Positions 7,092-15,567 of a stretch of 64,000 nt of DNA are shown in pieces. Under the pieces are notes generated by a model. It saw only the letters and a list, made by a program, of their open reading frames with translations. It made no database searches and was not told the DNA's origin. Each line of letters starts with the position of its first letter. The stretch's first letter is position 1. Both the position numbers and the translations under genes were made by a program. The stretch comes from Alphaproteobacteria bacterium (GTDB taxonomy: Bacteria > Pseudomonadota > Alphaproteobacteria > Micropepsales > Micropepsaceae), in the NCBI GenBank assembly GCA_003158585.1, contig PMKE01000071.1, forward strand, positions 114,895 to 178,894, read 5' to 3'.

Positions 7092-8851
7092 GGATCGTCG
7101 CCGTCATCCAGGCCCGGATGGGCTCGACGCGTCTGCCCGGCAAGGTGCTGAAGCCCATCGCCGGCAAGCCGCTGCTGTGGCACATCGTCCATCGCCTGAG
7201 GAAATCGCGCCTCATCGAAGAGGTCGCCATTGCCACCAGCGTGGGTCCGCTGGACGACGCCATCGCCGAGTTCGGCCGTCAGAACGGCGTCACCGTGGTG
7301 CGCGGCCCGGAAGACGACGTGCTGGCGCGCTTTGCCCGCGCTGCCGAACTTCTGGATGCCGACATCATCGTGCGGGTGAATGCCGACGCGCCCTTCATCG
7401 ACGCGGATTTCGTCGATCATCTCATCACGGCGATGATCGAGCAGAACTGCGATTACGTGCTGCTGGAGGAGAACGCCCAAACCGCGCATCAGGGCGTCGA
7501 TCCCATGACGCGCCGCGCCCTCGACAAGCTGATGATGGATGCCGCGGGCGATCCGGTAGCGCGCGAGCATGTCACGGGCTATTTCAAGCTGCATCCCGAT
7601 TTCGTGCCCATCGCCCGCGCCAAGCCCTATCCCAAGCTGGCGCGCGACGCGGGCCGCCTCACCATCGACACGCCCGACGACCTAGCCTTCGTGGAAGCGG
7701 TGCATGCGCGCCTGGAAGCCAAGGCGGGCGAAGCCTCGCTCGCCGATCTTCTTCTGCTGCTCGAAAGGGAACCGGCTTTGCGCGGCATCAACGCCCACGT
7801 CCGCCAGAAAGAGATCGCCCCGCAAGGCGGCCTCGCCCTGATCCGCTGCGACGGCGGCGGCTCCTACGGCTTCGGACACGTCAAGCGCATGATCGCCTTG
7901 GCGCGCGCCTTGCGCGACGTCCAGGGCATCGGCGCCGTGTTTGCCGTCAACGGCAGCGAAGACGCGCTGCCCGCCATCCGTCAGGCCGGTTTTGCAGCAC
8001 ATCTTATCGACGGTCCGCATGCGACATTGCCCGGCGTCGAGCCCGATCTGCTGATCCTCGATTGCCGCGACGGCCCCACGCGCGCCGAAGTCGAAGCCTG
8101 GAAGGCGCCGCTCGTCGCGGTGATCGATGATGCTTCCGAGCGGCGCCTCGCCGCCGATTTCGCCTACTACCCGCCGGTACCGCAGACCGAGCGTCTCGAT
8201 TGGCAGGGCTCGAATTGCGCCGTTCGCATTGGCTGGGAATGGGCGCTGTTGGGATTGTCGCCGACGGCCGGCCGGCCGCAGTCGCACTCTTCTCTCCCGA
8301 CGCTGCTGGTGACGATGGGCGGCAGCGATCCCTTCGGACTGACGCTGCGTGCCGCCAATGCGCTCGCCATGCTCGAACCCGCCTTCCGGGCCCGCTTCGT
8401 CATCGGGCCCGGATTCAAAAACAAGGACCGCATCGCGAAAACAATCGTCTCTCTGCATTCGAACTTCGAGACCATCGAAGGCGCCGACGGGCTGGCCACC
8501 GAATTCGCTTCCTGCGATCTGGCCTTGGCGGCGTTCGGCGTGACGGCCTACGAACTGGCGGCCTTCGGCGTGCCGGCGATCTATCTCTGCATCAGCGAAG
8601 ACCACGCACTGTCCGCTTCGGCCTTCGAGCGCGCGGGACTGGGCGTGTCGCTGGGCTTGGCGTCGGGGGCCGGCGACCGGGCGATCGCCAAGGCCGTGTG
8701 GGCGCTGCTCGGCGACAACGAGCGCCGCCATGAAATGCACACCGCCAGTCTGATGACCATCGACGGCAACGCTGCCGCGCACATCGCCGCCGATTTGGCC
8801 GCCGCTCTGTCCGCGAAACGCGAAACTAACCTGGCGAAAGCCGCGAGCTGA
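7088..8851 (+). CDS. Fused SpsF-type cytidylyltransferase and PseG-type nucleotide-sugar hydrolase
   Basis: A 587-residue two-domain protein. Residues 1-245 are an SpsF/KdsB-like nucleotidyltransferase with VIQARMGSTRLPGKVL at 6-21, VRGPEDDVLAR and VNADAPFID. Residues from about 248 match PseG, the hydrolase that removes UDP from the 2,4-diacetamido sugar: IRCDGGGSYGFGHVKRM with the likely catalytic His264, then VTMGGSDPFGLT and a GT-B-like C-terminal half. The two steps flank the NeuB reaction in nonulosonate synthesis (PseG before, CMP transfer after), so the fusion brackets the enzyme encoded just upstream. The start overlaps the neuB stop; the 3' end overlaps the convergent FlmG-like gene by 26 bases. 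Confidence 0.85.
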   Translation: MRIVAVIQARMGSTRLPGKVLKPIAGKPLLWHIVHRLRKSRLIEEVAIATSVGPLDDAIAEFGRQNGVTVVRGPEDDVLARFARAAELLDADIIVRVNADAPFIDADFVDHLITAMIEQNCDYVLLEENAQTAHQGVDPMTRRALDKLMMDAAGDPVAREHVTGYFKLHPDFVPIARAKPYPKLARDAGRLTIDTPDDLAFVEAVHARLEAKAGEASLADLLLLLEREPALRGINAHVRQKEIAPQGGLALIRCDGGGSYGFGHVKRMIALARALRDVQGIGAVFAVNGSEDALPAIRQAGFAAHLIDGPHATLPGVEPDLLILDCRDGPTRAEVEAWKAPLVAVIDDASERRLAADFAYYPPVPQTERLDWQGSNCAVRIGWEWALLGLSPTAGRPQSHSSLPTLLVTMGGSDPFGLTLRAANALAMLEPAFRARFVIGPGFKNKDRIAKTIVSLHSNFETIEGADGLATEFASCDLALAAFGVTAYELAAFGVPAIYLCISEDHALSASAFERAGLGVSLGLASGAGDRAIAKAVWALLGDNERRHEMHTASLMTIDGNAAAHIAADLAAALSAKRETNLAKAAS

Positions 8852-10340
8852 GAAAACCGCGCACCTGTGCGAAGACGTCGGCCCAGTCGCCGCGCTGCTT
8901 CGGCATGATACAGGCGGCAGACGGCGCGAACGGTTCATAGGTGCAGCCGAAGCTCGTCCAGCTCGTGTCGTAGAGAACCTTGCAGGTGGCGACGCCCGCC
9001 CCGGCGGCCAGCCACGAGACGGCGGTCGGCGCGCTGACCATCACATCGAGCGTCGAGAGCAGCGCCGCCGTGCGGTCGAGTTCGTTCTTCTGATCGATGC
9101 CTTGCGGCACCACGATGTCGCGTCCGCTCATGGCGGAGAGCGTTGCGATTTCCTCCGGCTTCGCGTCGTATTGCGCGGAGACCACCGTGCCCTGAAGGTC
9201 CCGGATGAAAGAGGCCCAGGCTTCGAGCGGCGCGTATTGCACGGCGCGGCTTCCGCCTGTGGAGCCGCTGCGCCAGCAGATGCCGGTGAGGGGACGCGGA
9301 AGCTCTGCGAACGCCGCGCGCCAGCGTTCCTGCTCCGCGGGATCGGGCTTGAGGTAGGCATGCGGCGCCGGGAATTGATCGAGACTGTTCCGCAAGAAAC
9401 GCGGCAGCGTGCCCATCTCCACTGAGGCGTTGGCGCCGCCCGCATTCTGCAGCCAGTCGTAATGGGCGCGAATTTTCCCTTCGTGGTTATCGATGCGTGA
9501 AGGATGCACGGCTATTTTTGGGAACGAACGCGCCAACAAATCCACCAGCCTCGGCTCGCATTCGAGGAGGATGCTGCCCCCTTCCGCCGCGGCGCGTTCA
9601 GCCAGTTCGGGGATCATGCTGGCGAACATGATCTGGTCGCCGACGCCCTGCTCTGCGGTAACGAGAAGCCTGGTGCGCTTCAGGCAGGAGTCGTTCCAGC
9701 GCGGCAGTCCGTGGTCGGCAAGCGGCACCTTTCCGGCAATCTTCAGCCGTGCGGCGTAGTCGCGCCAGCCGCGCCGCAATTCTCCGCGCAGCAGATGGAG
9801 TACGGCGCGGTTGAGCCGGGCCTGCGCGCTGTCCGGCTCGGACGCCAACGCGCCGCCGTAAAGCGCCAGCGCCTCGTCGTATTCTCCTTCGTCGGCCACC
9901 AGATCGGCGAGATTGACCAGCGCCGCCCCATAGCCCGGCCTGCGTAAGATGGCCTCGCGGTAATGGGCACGGGCGCGTTCCACATCGCCCGTCTCGCGGT
10001 AGACCGAGCCCAGCGTCAGCCACAACTCCGGCGCCTCGGGGTTTCGTGCCAATGCGGGCTTGAGCAACGCTTCCGCCGCCGCGAACTGTCCCTGGGCCCG
10101 CAACAGGTTGGCGAGGTTGACCAGCGGCTCAAGACGACCGGGCTCGATCGCCAGCACCCGGCGATAGAATTCCTCCGCCGGTCCCGCCATGCCGAGCACG
10201 CGCGCCGTGTTGCCGAGGGCGAACAGGGTGCGCGTGTCGTCCGCTTTCAGCGCCAGAGCCTGCTCGAAGGCTTCGATCGCTTGCGCGTGGCGGCCGTCGG
10301 CGGTGAGCTTCAGTCCTTGGGCATAGGGATCGCGGGACAT
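8826..10340 (-). CDS. FlmG-like TPR glycosyltransferase (probable flagellin glycosyltransferase)
   Basis: A 504-residue protein. Residues about 1-190 are five tetratricopeptide repeats (for example GRHAQAIEAFEQALALKADD). The C-terminal half has GT-B/GT41-like segments: VTAEQGVGDQIMFASMIPEL at about 230-250, TGICWRSGS, and a terminal region with VMVSAPTAVSWLAAGAGV. This is the plan of Caulobacter FlmG, whose TPR part binds flagellins and whose C-terminal part adds a nonulosonic sugar. Nonulosonate genes lie directly alongside, and the upstream region shared with the FlaEY-like gene has two CtrA boxes. FlmG function is inferred from architecture and context. Confidence 0.7.
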   Translation of the reverse strand: MSRDPYAQGLKLTADGRHAQAIEAFEQALALKADDTRTLFALGNTARVLGMAGPAEEFYRRVLAIEPGRLEPLVNLANLLRAQGQFAAAEALLKPALARNPEAPELWLTLGSVYRETGDVERARAHYREAILRRPGYGAALVNLADLVADEGEYDEALALYGGALASEPDSAQARLNRAVLHLLRGELRRGWRDYAARLKIAGKVPLADHGLPRWNDSCLKRTRLLVTAEQGVGDQIMFASMIPELAERAAAEGGSILLECEPRLVDLLARSFPKIAVHPSRIDNHEGKIRAHYDWLQNAGGANASVEMGTLPRFLRNSLDQFPAPHAYLKPDPAEQERWRAAFAELPRPLTGICWRSGSTGGSRAVQYAPLEAWASFIRDLQGTVVSAQYDAKPEEIATLSAMSGRDIVVPQGIDQKNELDRTAALLSTLDVMVSAPTAVSWLAAGAGVATCKVLYDTSWTSFGCTYEPFAPSAACIMPKQRGDWADVFAQVRGFLSSRLSPG

Positions 10341-10363
10341 CCCCTATTGTCGCGCGCGGGCCG

Positions 10364-10378
10364 TTAAGGCGGCGTTAA
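10364..10378. promoter_or_regulatory. CtrA-binding box 1 (perfect TTAA-N7-TTAA)
   Basis: TTAA at 10364-10367 and TTAA at 10375-10378 are separated by exactly seven bases, the CtrA cell-cycle regulator consensus. The site lies 24 bases upstream of the FlmG-like start and 69 bases upstream of the FlaEY-like start. A second perfect copy lies 13 bases further on, which makes chance unlikely in such GC-rich DNA. Confidence 0.75.
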
Positions 10379-10391
10379 GCACGTCGACCTC

Positions 10392-10406
10392 TTAAACGCG
10401 CCTTAA
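10392..10406. promoter_or_regulatory. CtrA-binding box 2 (perfect TTAA-N7-TTAA)
   Basis: TTAA at 10392-10395 and at 10403-10406 with a seven-base spacer. It lies 41 bases upstream of the FlaEY-like start, close to where a -35 element would fall, as in activated CtrA promoters. It pairs with the box at 10364. Confidence 0.75.
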
Positions 10407-10446
10407 GTCCATCGGGGCGATACTTCGCGGTTCGCTGCGAGGCTCT

Positions 10447-13206
10447 ATGTCAACGATCGTGGGTTTCGATACGTCGACCCTGCTTAGCTATTATCAAGCT
10501 AAGCTGAGCGCCTCTGCGGCCAATCTATCGAACCGGTCCGCGTCCAACACGACCTCGTCCTCCGCGTCGTCTTCCAAGAAGAGCGCCACTGCCGACGACG
10601 TCACGCCCTGGAGCGAAACGCAGAAATCGGGCGAAGCGCGCCAGGCCGAGGTGCTCAACCTCACCAATTTCATCGACGAGAGCGACGTGCCGCTCACGGC
10701 CGGCATCACCGACGATACCGAGACCGAGCAGGACAACCAGAAGCTCTTTGCCCTCTACAAGGCGGTCAACAACCTTTCTTATCTCGCCGTGATGGCGAAG
10801 AGCGACGATACGACCGACGGCCAGCGAGCCGGCTACAACACGCGCTTCCAGGATGGATTGCAGGAAATCGAGGACTACATATCGTCGGAAGAATTCAACA
10901 ATTTCACGCTTCAGGCCCAAGAGCCTTCCTCGTCCGTCGTCAGCACGGCAAGTGTGGCGTCTGCGACCTTCGATTACACCGGCACGAACTTGGTGGACGG
11001 CAACAACGTCTCAAGCGCCGTTCCGGGTCTTTCCGCATCCGGCAACTTCACGATTTCGATCAAGAAGGGCACCGCCACGCAGGATATCGAGATCGACCTG
11101 TCCCAAGTGCAGGGCGATCTCTCGATCGGCAACGTCGTCAGCTACGTCAACCAGCAGCTCTCCGCGGCGGGCTGCACGACTCGCTTCAAGAAGGTGCTCA
11201 CCAGCGGCACCGTGGATGCCGCCACCACCGCGACCAAGGCCAAGCAGGAATACGCCGTCGAAATCGATCCGGGCGGCAGCGAGCAGGTGACGCTATCCGC
11301 GGCGGCGACCGAGCCGTCGCTCTACGTGGCGGGGATGTCCGGCCTCACCTCTGCGACCGAAGACACGGCCGCGGATTACCAGGGCAAATTGGTGAAGCTC
11401 ACCAACCTTTCGGACCCGCAGGCCGAATTCAGCAGGACCGTCAGCCCGACCACCGGCAATACCACCGCAGCGGCGACGGTCGTCGATTCCAGCGGCAACG
11501 TATACATGCTGGGCAACGCCACCGGCGATTTCGGCAGCCAGCTCAATCAGGGCGATCAGGACGCCTATCTGTCGAAATACGATTCTGCCGGCAATCTGAT
11601 CTGGACGAAGCTGCTGGGCAGCGCCGGCACGGCCGACGGTGCGTCGATGGCGCTGAACCCGAGCGGCGGCGTTACCATCGTCGGTTCGACCACCGCCAAA
11701 CTCTCGACCGGCGCCGTCGCCGACAGCAATCAGGACAGTTTCGCCACCCGGTTCGATGCCGAGGGCAATCTGGTCTGGACGACGCAACTCCAGACCTTGA
11801 ACGCCAACGAGACCGCGGCGGTCAGCGTCGATTCCTCGGGCAACGTCTATATCGGCGGACAGACGACCGGCGCGATCGGTTCGGGTCAGACGAAGATCGG
11901 CGGTGCGGACGCCTATGTCGCCAAACTCGATAACAAGGGCAAGGTTGTCTACGAGAAGCAATTCGGCACCACGGCGGACGACGCCGTATCCGCCACGGCG
12001 CTGACGGACTCGGGCGACCTCTTGGTGGCTTCGGTTCAGAACGGCCACGCGATCCTCTCCAAATATGCGGGCGGCGACGCCACTCAGGCGGCCGTCTGGC
12101 AGATGGATATGGGAGACCTCCAGTACGGCGGATCCGTCACCGGTTTGGCGGTTTCCGGCGGCCAAATCTACGTTTCCGGCACGACACGGAATACCTCCCT
12201 CAACGCGACGGTGGCGGCTGCCGGCTCCGGCGGCACGGATGCCTTCGTGTTCGCTGCCACGGATAACGGCAGCAGCGTCACCGCGGACCACGTCAGCTAC
12301 CTCGGCACCTCGGCGAACGACAAGGGCGGCGCCCTGACGGTCGGCTCCGACGGTACGGTCTATCTGGCCGGAACGACGTCGGGCACGTTTGCAGGCCAGA
12401 CGCGCAATGCCTCCGATACCTCCAATATGTTTGTCGCGGCCGTGAGCGGAAGCGGTTCGGTAAACTGGGTCCGCCAATACGGCGGCATGGACGGCCAGTC
12501 GACGGGGCAGGGAATTGCCTTCGATTCCAACGGCGGCAGCGTGCTCGACGCACTGGGCCTGCCGGCCGGCAAGGTCGCCGGACAACAGAATTCAAGCCTT
12601 ACTGCGGCCTCCACGCTGCGGGCAGGCGACACCTTCAAGGTCGAGATCGAAGGGGACAGCGGTCGCACCTTCACCATCGCCATCGACAAGGACGAGACGC
12701 TGAGTTCGCTCGTCACCAAGCTCAATGGCCAGTTCGGCAGCAAGGGCAAGGCCAGCGTCGCCTACGCGTCGAACGGCGCATCGCTCAAGATAGAGGTCAG
12801 CGCGGGGGTGACCGCAAAACTCATCTCCGGGCCCGATGACACCGATGCCCTCGGACGGCTGGGGATCGAGGCACAGACGCTGTCCAAAGAATCCAGCAGC
12901 GGCACTACGTCTTCCGCTTCGTCTTCTTCCTCTACGACTTCGATCAAGGATTCGTATGCGCTCGGTTTCACGGGCCTCGGGCTGGACATTTCGACAACCA
13001 CGGGTGCCGGCGCGGCGCGCGCCCAGCTTCTGAACGTGCTGAGCTCCATCCAGAAAATCTACCAATCCTCGAATTCGACCACGTCATCCTCCACCGGCAC
13101 GTCGAGCACTTCGAGCGGAACGGCGTCTGCCTATACGCAGTCGCAGATTTCGAGCTATTCGCTGGCCCTCAGCATTCTGGGCGGCACTTCCAGCACCAGC
13201 GCTTAG
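10447..13206 (+). CDS. FlaEY-like flagellar protein with beta-propeller repeats
   Basis: A 919-residue, Ser/Thr-rich, cysteine-poor protein without a signal peptide. The N-terminus (STLLSYYQAKLSASAAN) and the C-terminus (ARAQLLNVLSSIQKIYQS) are helical and low-complexity, like exported flagellar filament proteins. The middle (about 330-700) holds SBBP-type beta-propeller repeats of the form VVDSSGNVYMLGNATG...DAYLSKYDSAGNLIWTK. A later FliD/hook-like segment contains DTFKVEIEGDSGRTFTIAID. Caulobacter FlaEY, needed for normal flagellin expression and assembly, is of similar size. The neighbours are the FlmG-like gene (divergent, shared CtrA boxes) and flgI-flgJ-flbY. Homology to FlaEY is inferred from size, composition and context. 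Confidence 0.6.
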   Translation: MSTIVGFDTSTLLSYYQAKLSASAANLSNRSASNTTSSSASSSKKSATADDVTPWSETQKSGEARQAEVLNLTNFIDESDVPLTAGITDDTETEQDNQKLFALYKAVNNLSYLAVMAKSDDTTDGQRAGYNTRFQDGLQEIEDYISSEEFNNFTLQAQEPSSSVVSTASVASATFDYTGTNLVDGNNVSSAVPGLSASGNFTISIKKGTATQDIEIDLSQVQGDLSIGNVVSYVNQQLSAAGCTTRFKKVLTSGTVDAATTATKAKQEYAVEIDPGGSEQVTLSAAATEPSLYVAGMSGLTSATEDTAADYQGKLVKLTNLSDPQAEFSRTVSPTTGNTTAAATVVDSSGNVYMLGNATGDFGSQLNQGDQDAYLSKYDSAGNLIWTKLLGSAGTADGASMALNPSGGVTIVGSTTAKLSTGAVADSNQDSFATRFDAEGNLVWTTQLQTLNANETAAVSVDSSGNVYIGGQTTGAIGSGQTKIGGADAYVAKLDNKGKVVYEKQFGTTADDAVSATALTDSGDLLVASVQNGHAILSKYAGGDATQAAVWQMDMGDLQYGGSVTGLAVSGGQIYVSGTTRNTSLNATVAAAGSGGTDAFVFAATDNGSSVTADHVSYLGTSANDKGGALTVGSDGTVYLAGTTSGTFAGQTRNASDTSNMFVAAVSGSGSVNWVRQYGGMDGQSTGQGIAFDSNGGSVLDALGLPAGKVAGQQNSSLTAASTLRAGDTFKVEIEGDSGRTFTIAIDKDETLSSLVTKLNGQFGSKGKASVAYASNGASLKIEVSAGVTAKLISGPDDTDALGRLGIEAQTLSKESSSGTTSSASSSSSTTSIKDSYALGFTGLGLDISTTTGAGAARAQLLNVLSSIQKIYQSSNSTTSSSTGTSSTSSGTASAYTQSQISSYSLALSILGGTSSTSA

Positions 13207-13236
13207 AATCGATTCTCCATTTGAATCATCCCCATC

Positions 13237-13418
13237 TGTCATCCCGGACGCGCCGCAGGCGCGATCCGGAACCCACTTTCAAGCAAACACCTGTGAATGA
13301 GTGGTTCCCGGCTCTGCGCGTTGCTATGCAACGCTTCCGCCTTCGCTGAAGCTACGGCGGACTTGGTCTGACTCCCAACCCGCCGAAGCCTTGGCGCAGG
13401 CGGGTGGCCGGGATGACA
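13237..13418. repeat. Intergenic palindromic repeat, copy 2 (longer variant)
   Basis: Same outer ends as copy 1 (TGTCATCCCGG ... CCGGGATGACA). It sits between the convergent FlaEY-like and FlbY-like genes. The first arm contains the short hairpin GCGCCGCAGGCGC. About 55 extra bases lie between the internal GGTTCCCGGCTCTGCGCG block and the closing end, including CCGCCTTCGCTGAAGCTACGG and an imperfect CCCGCC/GGCGGG pair. It may help transcription termination for both genes. Confidence 0.8.
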
Positions 13419-13449
13419 TGAAAGCGGTTTGGCGTGGAATGCTGTTTCG

Positions 13450-13866
13450 TCAGACGACGCTGTTGTAGACCATCGCGCCCACGGGGCGGGGATGCACGGC
13501 GGGGCCGTAGGTGCGCAAGGGCGCACGGACGCGCTCCACCTCGTCGGCCACGGCCTTGACGATGCCTTCGCTGGCGCGGCGCATGCGCGTCAGGAGGCGC
13601 GCGTGCAGGGCGAGCACCTCGCGGAACTTACCCGTCACGGTGACGAATTTCCGGCGCAGTTCCACCGGCGCCGACTTGGCGCGCTGCGGATCGAGGTTCG
13701 CCGCTTCGCGGCTGTAGGTGAGGGTGAGGCGCTGGATTTCCGGGTCCAGGGTGCGCATTTCCTTCGGCCGTCCCGCCTGCAACGCCGCGATATCGTCTTC
13801 GATGGCGAGGATCAGGCGCTCTGCCATGGCGATCAGAAGCTCGATCTTCTGGGTGTCGGGCGTCAC
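13450..13866 (-). CDS. flbY: FlbY-like flagellar protein
   Basis: A 138-residue, mostly helical protein (IELLIAMAERLILAIEDDIAAL at the N-terminus, heptad-like spacing to about residue 115). It starts at GTG 13866, overlapping the FlgJ stop (GTGA). Its position, the last gene after flgI and flgJ, is that of flbY in Caulobacter. The helical hairpin also resembles FlgN-type export chaperones. There is no signal peptide, so it acts in the cytoplasm. The symbol rests on gene order more than on motifs. Confidence 0.55.
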   Translation of the reverse strand: MTPDTQKIELLIAMAERLILAIEDDIAALQAGRPKEMRTLDPEIQRLTLTYSREAANLDPQRAKSAPVELRRKFVTVTGKFREVLALHARLLTRMRRASEGIVKAVADEVERVRAPLRTYGPAVHPRPVGAMVYNSVV

Positions 13867-14174
13867 GGACGGCTTTCCTGCGTGGTGAGAAGCTGGCGCG
13901 TGACGGCGTCGGCGAGGCCGATGCCGCCCTGGGAGGCGATCTGCTTGCCGTATTCGTCCATCATCAGGGAGCGGAACATCGCTTCGCCCTGGCCGCCGCC
14001 GAAGGGTCCGTCGGTCGAGATGCCGTCGAACATCTGGTTCAGCATCTGGGAAAGGAAAACGCTTTCGAAATCCTGCGCCGCTTTCTTGGCCGCGGCGGCA
14101 TTGGTGGTGGCCTGCGGCGCCTGGACCGGCGTCGAGCGTGCAAGGCTCATCGCGGTCTGGATGTCCGGGGTCAT
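13863..14174 (-). CDS. flgJ: FlgJ-type rod-binding protein (single domain)
   Basis: A 103-residue protein with the rod-binding signature: a central AAQDFESVFLSQMLNQMF followed by GGGQGEAMFRSLMMDEYGKQIA and GGIGLADAVTRQL. This matches the N-terminal domain of FlgJ; the C-terminal muramidase domain of enterobacterial FlgJ is absent, as usual in alphaproteobacteria. It caps the growing rod in the periplasm. The ATG at 14174 overlaps the flgI stop (ATGA), so it is coupled to flgI and to the downstream flbY. Confidence 0.88.
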   Translation of the reverse strand: MTPDIQTAMSLARSTPVQAPQATTNAAAAKKAAQDFESVFLSQMLNQMFDGISTDGPFGGGQGEAMFRSLMMDEYGKQIASQGGIGLADAVTRQLLTTQESRP

Positions 14175-15295
14175 CCGATCACCTGGATTTCCGCCTGCAA
14201 GGCGCCAGCGGCCTTGATCGCCTGGAGGATCGAGATGATGTCGCGCGGGCCCACGCCCAGCGCGTTGAGGCCGTCGACCAGGCTCTGCAACGCCACGCCT
14301 TCGCGCATGATGGCGATCCTGTTGCCCTTGCCTTCGTCGATATCGATCTGGGTGCGCGGGACGACCTGGGTTGTGCCGCGCGACAGCGGCCCCGGCTGGC
14401 TGACCTGCGGCGTCTCGTTGACGCGGATCGTCAAATTGCCCTGGGCGATGGCGACGGTCGAGATGCGCACGTCCGCACCCATCACGATGACGCCGGACTG
14501 TTCGTCGATCACCACGCGTGCCGGCTCGTCGGGATCGACCTTCACCTGCTCGATGTCGGTCAGAAGGCCCACGACGCCCTTGGGATAGTCCGCGGGAACG
14601 TTGATGCGCACGGTGGAGGGATCGGAAGCCTCGGCGACATTGTTGCCGAGATAGGTGTTGACCGCCGCGGCGATGCGCGTCGCCGTCGTCAGGTCGGGAT
14701 TGTGCAGCGAGAGCTTCAGGCTGTGCTCGCTGGCCAGCGCGAAGCCGGTCTCGCGTTCGACGATGGCGCCGTTCGAGATGCGCCCGGCGGTGGGCACGCC
14801 GCGCGTCACGCTGGCGGAGTCGCCCTGGGCGGTGAAGCCGCCGATGGCGACCGGGCCCTGTCCCAGCGCGTAAATCTGGCCGTCGGCACCGAACAGCGGG
14901 GTGACCAGCAACGTACCGCCCTGCAGGCTCTTGGCATCGCCCATCGCACTGACCGACACGTCGATACGCGTGCCGGAGGCGGCGAAGGAGGGAAGATTTG
15001 CCGTCACCATCACCGCGGCGGTGTTCTTGGTCTGCATGGTGGTGCCGCGGGTGTTGACGCCCAGCCGCTCCAGCATGGTCTGGATCGACTGCTGGGTGAA
15101 CGGCGCGTTCTTGAGGGAATCGCCGGTGCCGTTGAGACCGACGACGAGGCCGTAGCCGACCAGCATGTTGTCGCGGATGCCTTCCACATCGACCAGGTCC
15201 TTGACGCGCGACAGGGCGAAACAAGGGGTGGCTGCGATGGCCAGCATGGAGATTGCGGCAGTCATTCTGACGAACAGGGAACGCTTGCGGGGCAT
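14171..15295 (-). CDS. flgI: Flagellar P-ring protein FlgI
   Basis: A 374-residue precursor with a signal peptide of about 27 residues (cleavage near CFALS). Family sequences include RVKDLVDVEGIRDNMLVGYGLVVGLNGTGD and a C-terminal LVDGLNALGVGPRDIISILQAIKAAGAL. FlgI assembles the periplasmic P ring around the rod. It is the first gene of flgI-flgJ-flbY; a sigma-54-like promoter core lies 32 bases upstream. Length is normal. Confidence 0.96.
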   Translation of the reverse strand: MPRKRSLFVRMTAAISMLAIAATPCFALSRVKDLVDVEGIRDNMLVGYGLVVGLNGTGDSLKNAPFTQQSIQTMLERLGVNTRGTTMQTKNTAAVMVTANLPSFAASGTRIDVSVSAMGDAKSLQGGTLLVTPLFGADGQIYALGQGPVAIGGFTAQGDSASVTRGVPTAGRISNGAIVERETGFALASEHSLKLSLHNPDLTTATRIAAAVNTYLGNNVAEASDPSTVRINVPADYPKGVVGLLTDIEQVKVDPDEPARVVIDEQSGVIVMGADVRISTVAIAQGNLTIRVNETPQVSQPGPLSRGTTQVVPRTQIDIDEGKGNRIAIMREGVALQSLVDGLNALGVGPRDIISILQAIKAAGALQAEIQVIG

Positions 15296-15326
15296 GGGCT
15301 TCTACCCGGTTTTCCGGTCCGTCCCT

Positions 15327-15342
15327 TGCCAGTTTCGTGCCG
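15327..15342 (-). promoter_or_regulatory. Sigma-54-like -24/-12 promoter core upstream of flgI
   Basis: On the minus strand the sequence is CGGCACGAAACTGGCA, with GG and GC separated by exactly ten bases as sigma-54 requires; it matches the TGGCACG-N4-TTGCA consensus except at three positions. It lies 32 bases before the flgI ATG. Class III basal-body operons in Caulobacter are sigma-54 dependent, which supports the call. Confidence 0.5.
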
Positions 15343-15567
15343 CCGGAGGTTGTTGAAAAGTGAAGTAAAAACAAATAGATACAAGGCAGCCGTGGGTGCA
15401 TGCGAGACGCCTGGGCAGAATTTTCCCGGCAGATTCGCCCCCGGGGCGGCCCTCATCGGGCCACATTGGCGGCGTATCCGCCCGCCCGTCCCGCCGCGGC
15501 AGAAAAGAGCTTTTCCTTCTTCCGCCAGACGCTAAAAGAACCCAAGGAACCAACGGGAACGAGAAAG

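Noticed and set aside
11293-12585. 430-residue open frame opposite the FlaEY-like gene
   Set aside because: The sense frame has propeller repeats and sensible composition; the antisense frame has none and no ribosome site.
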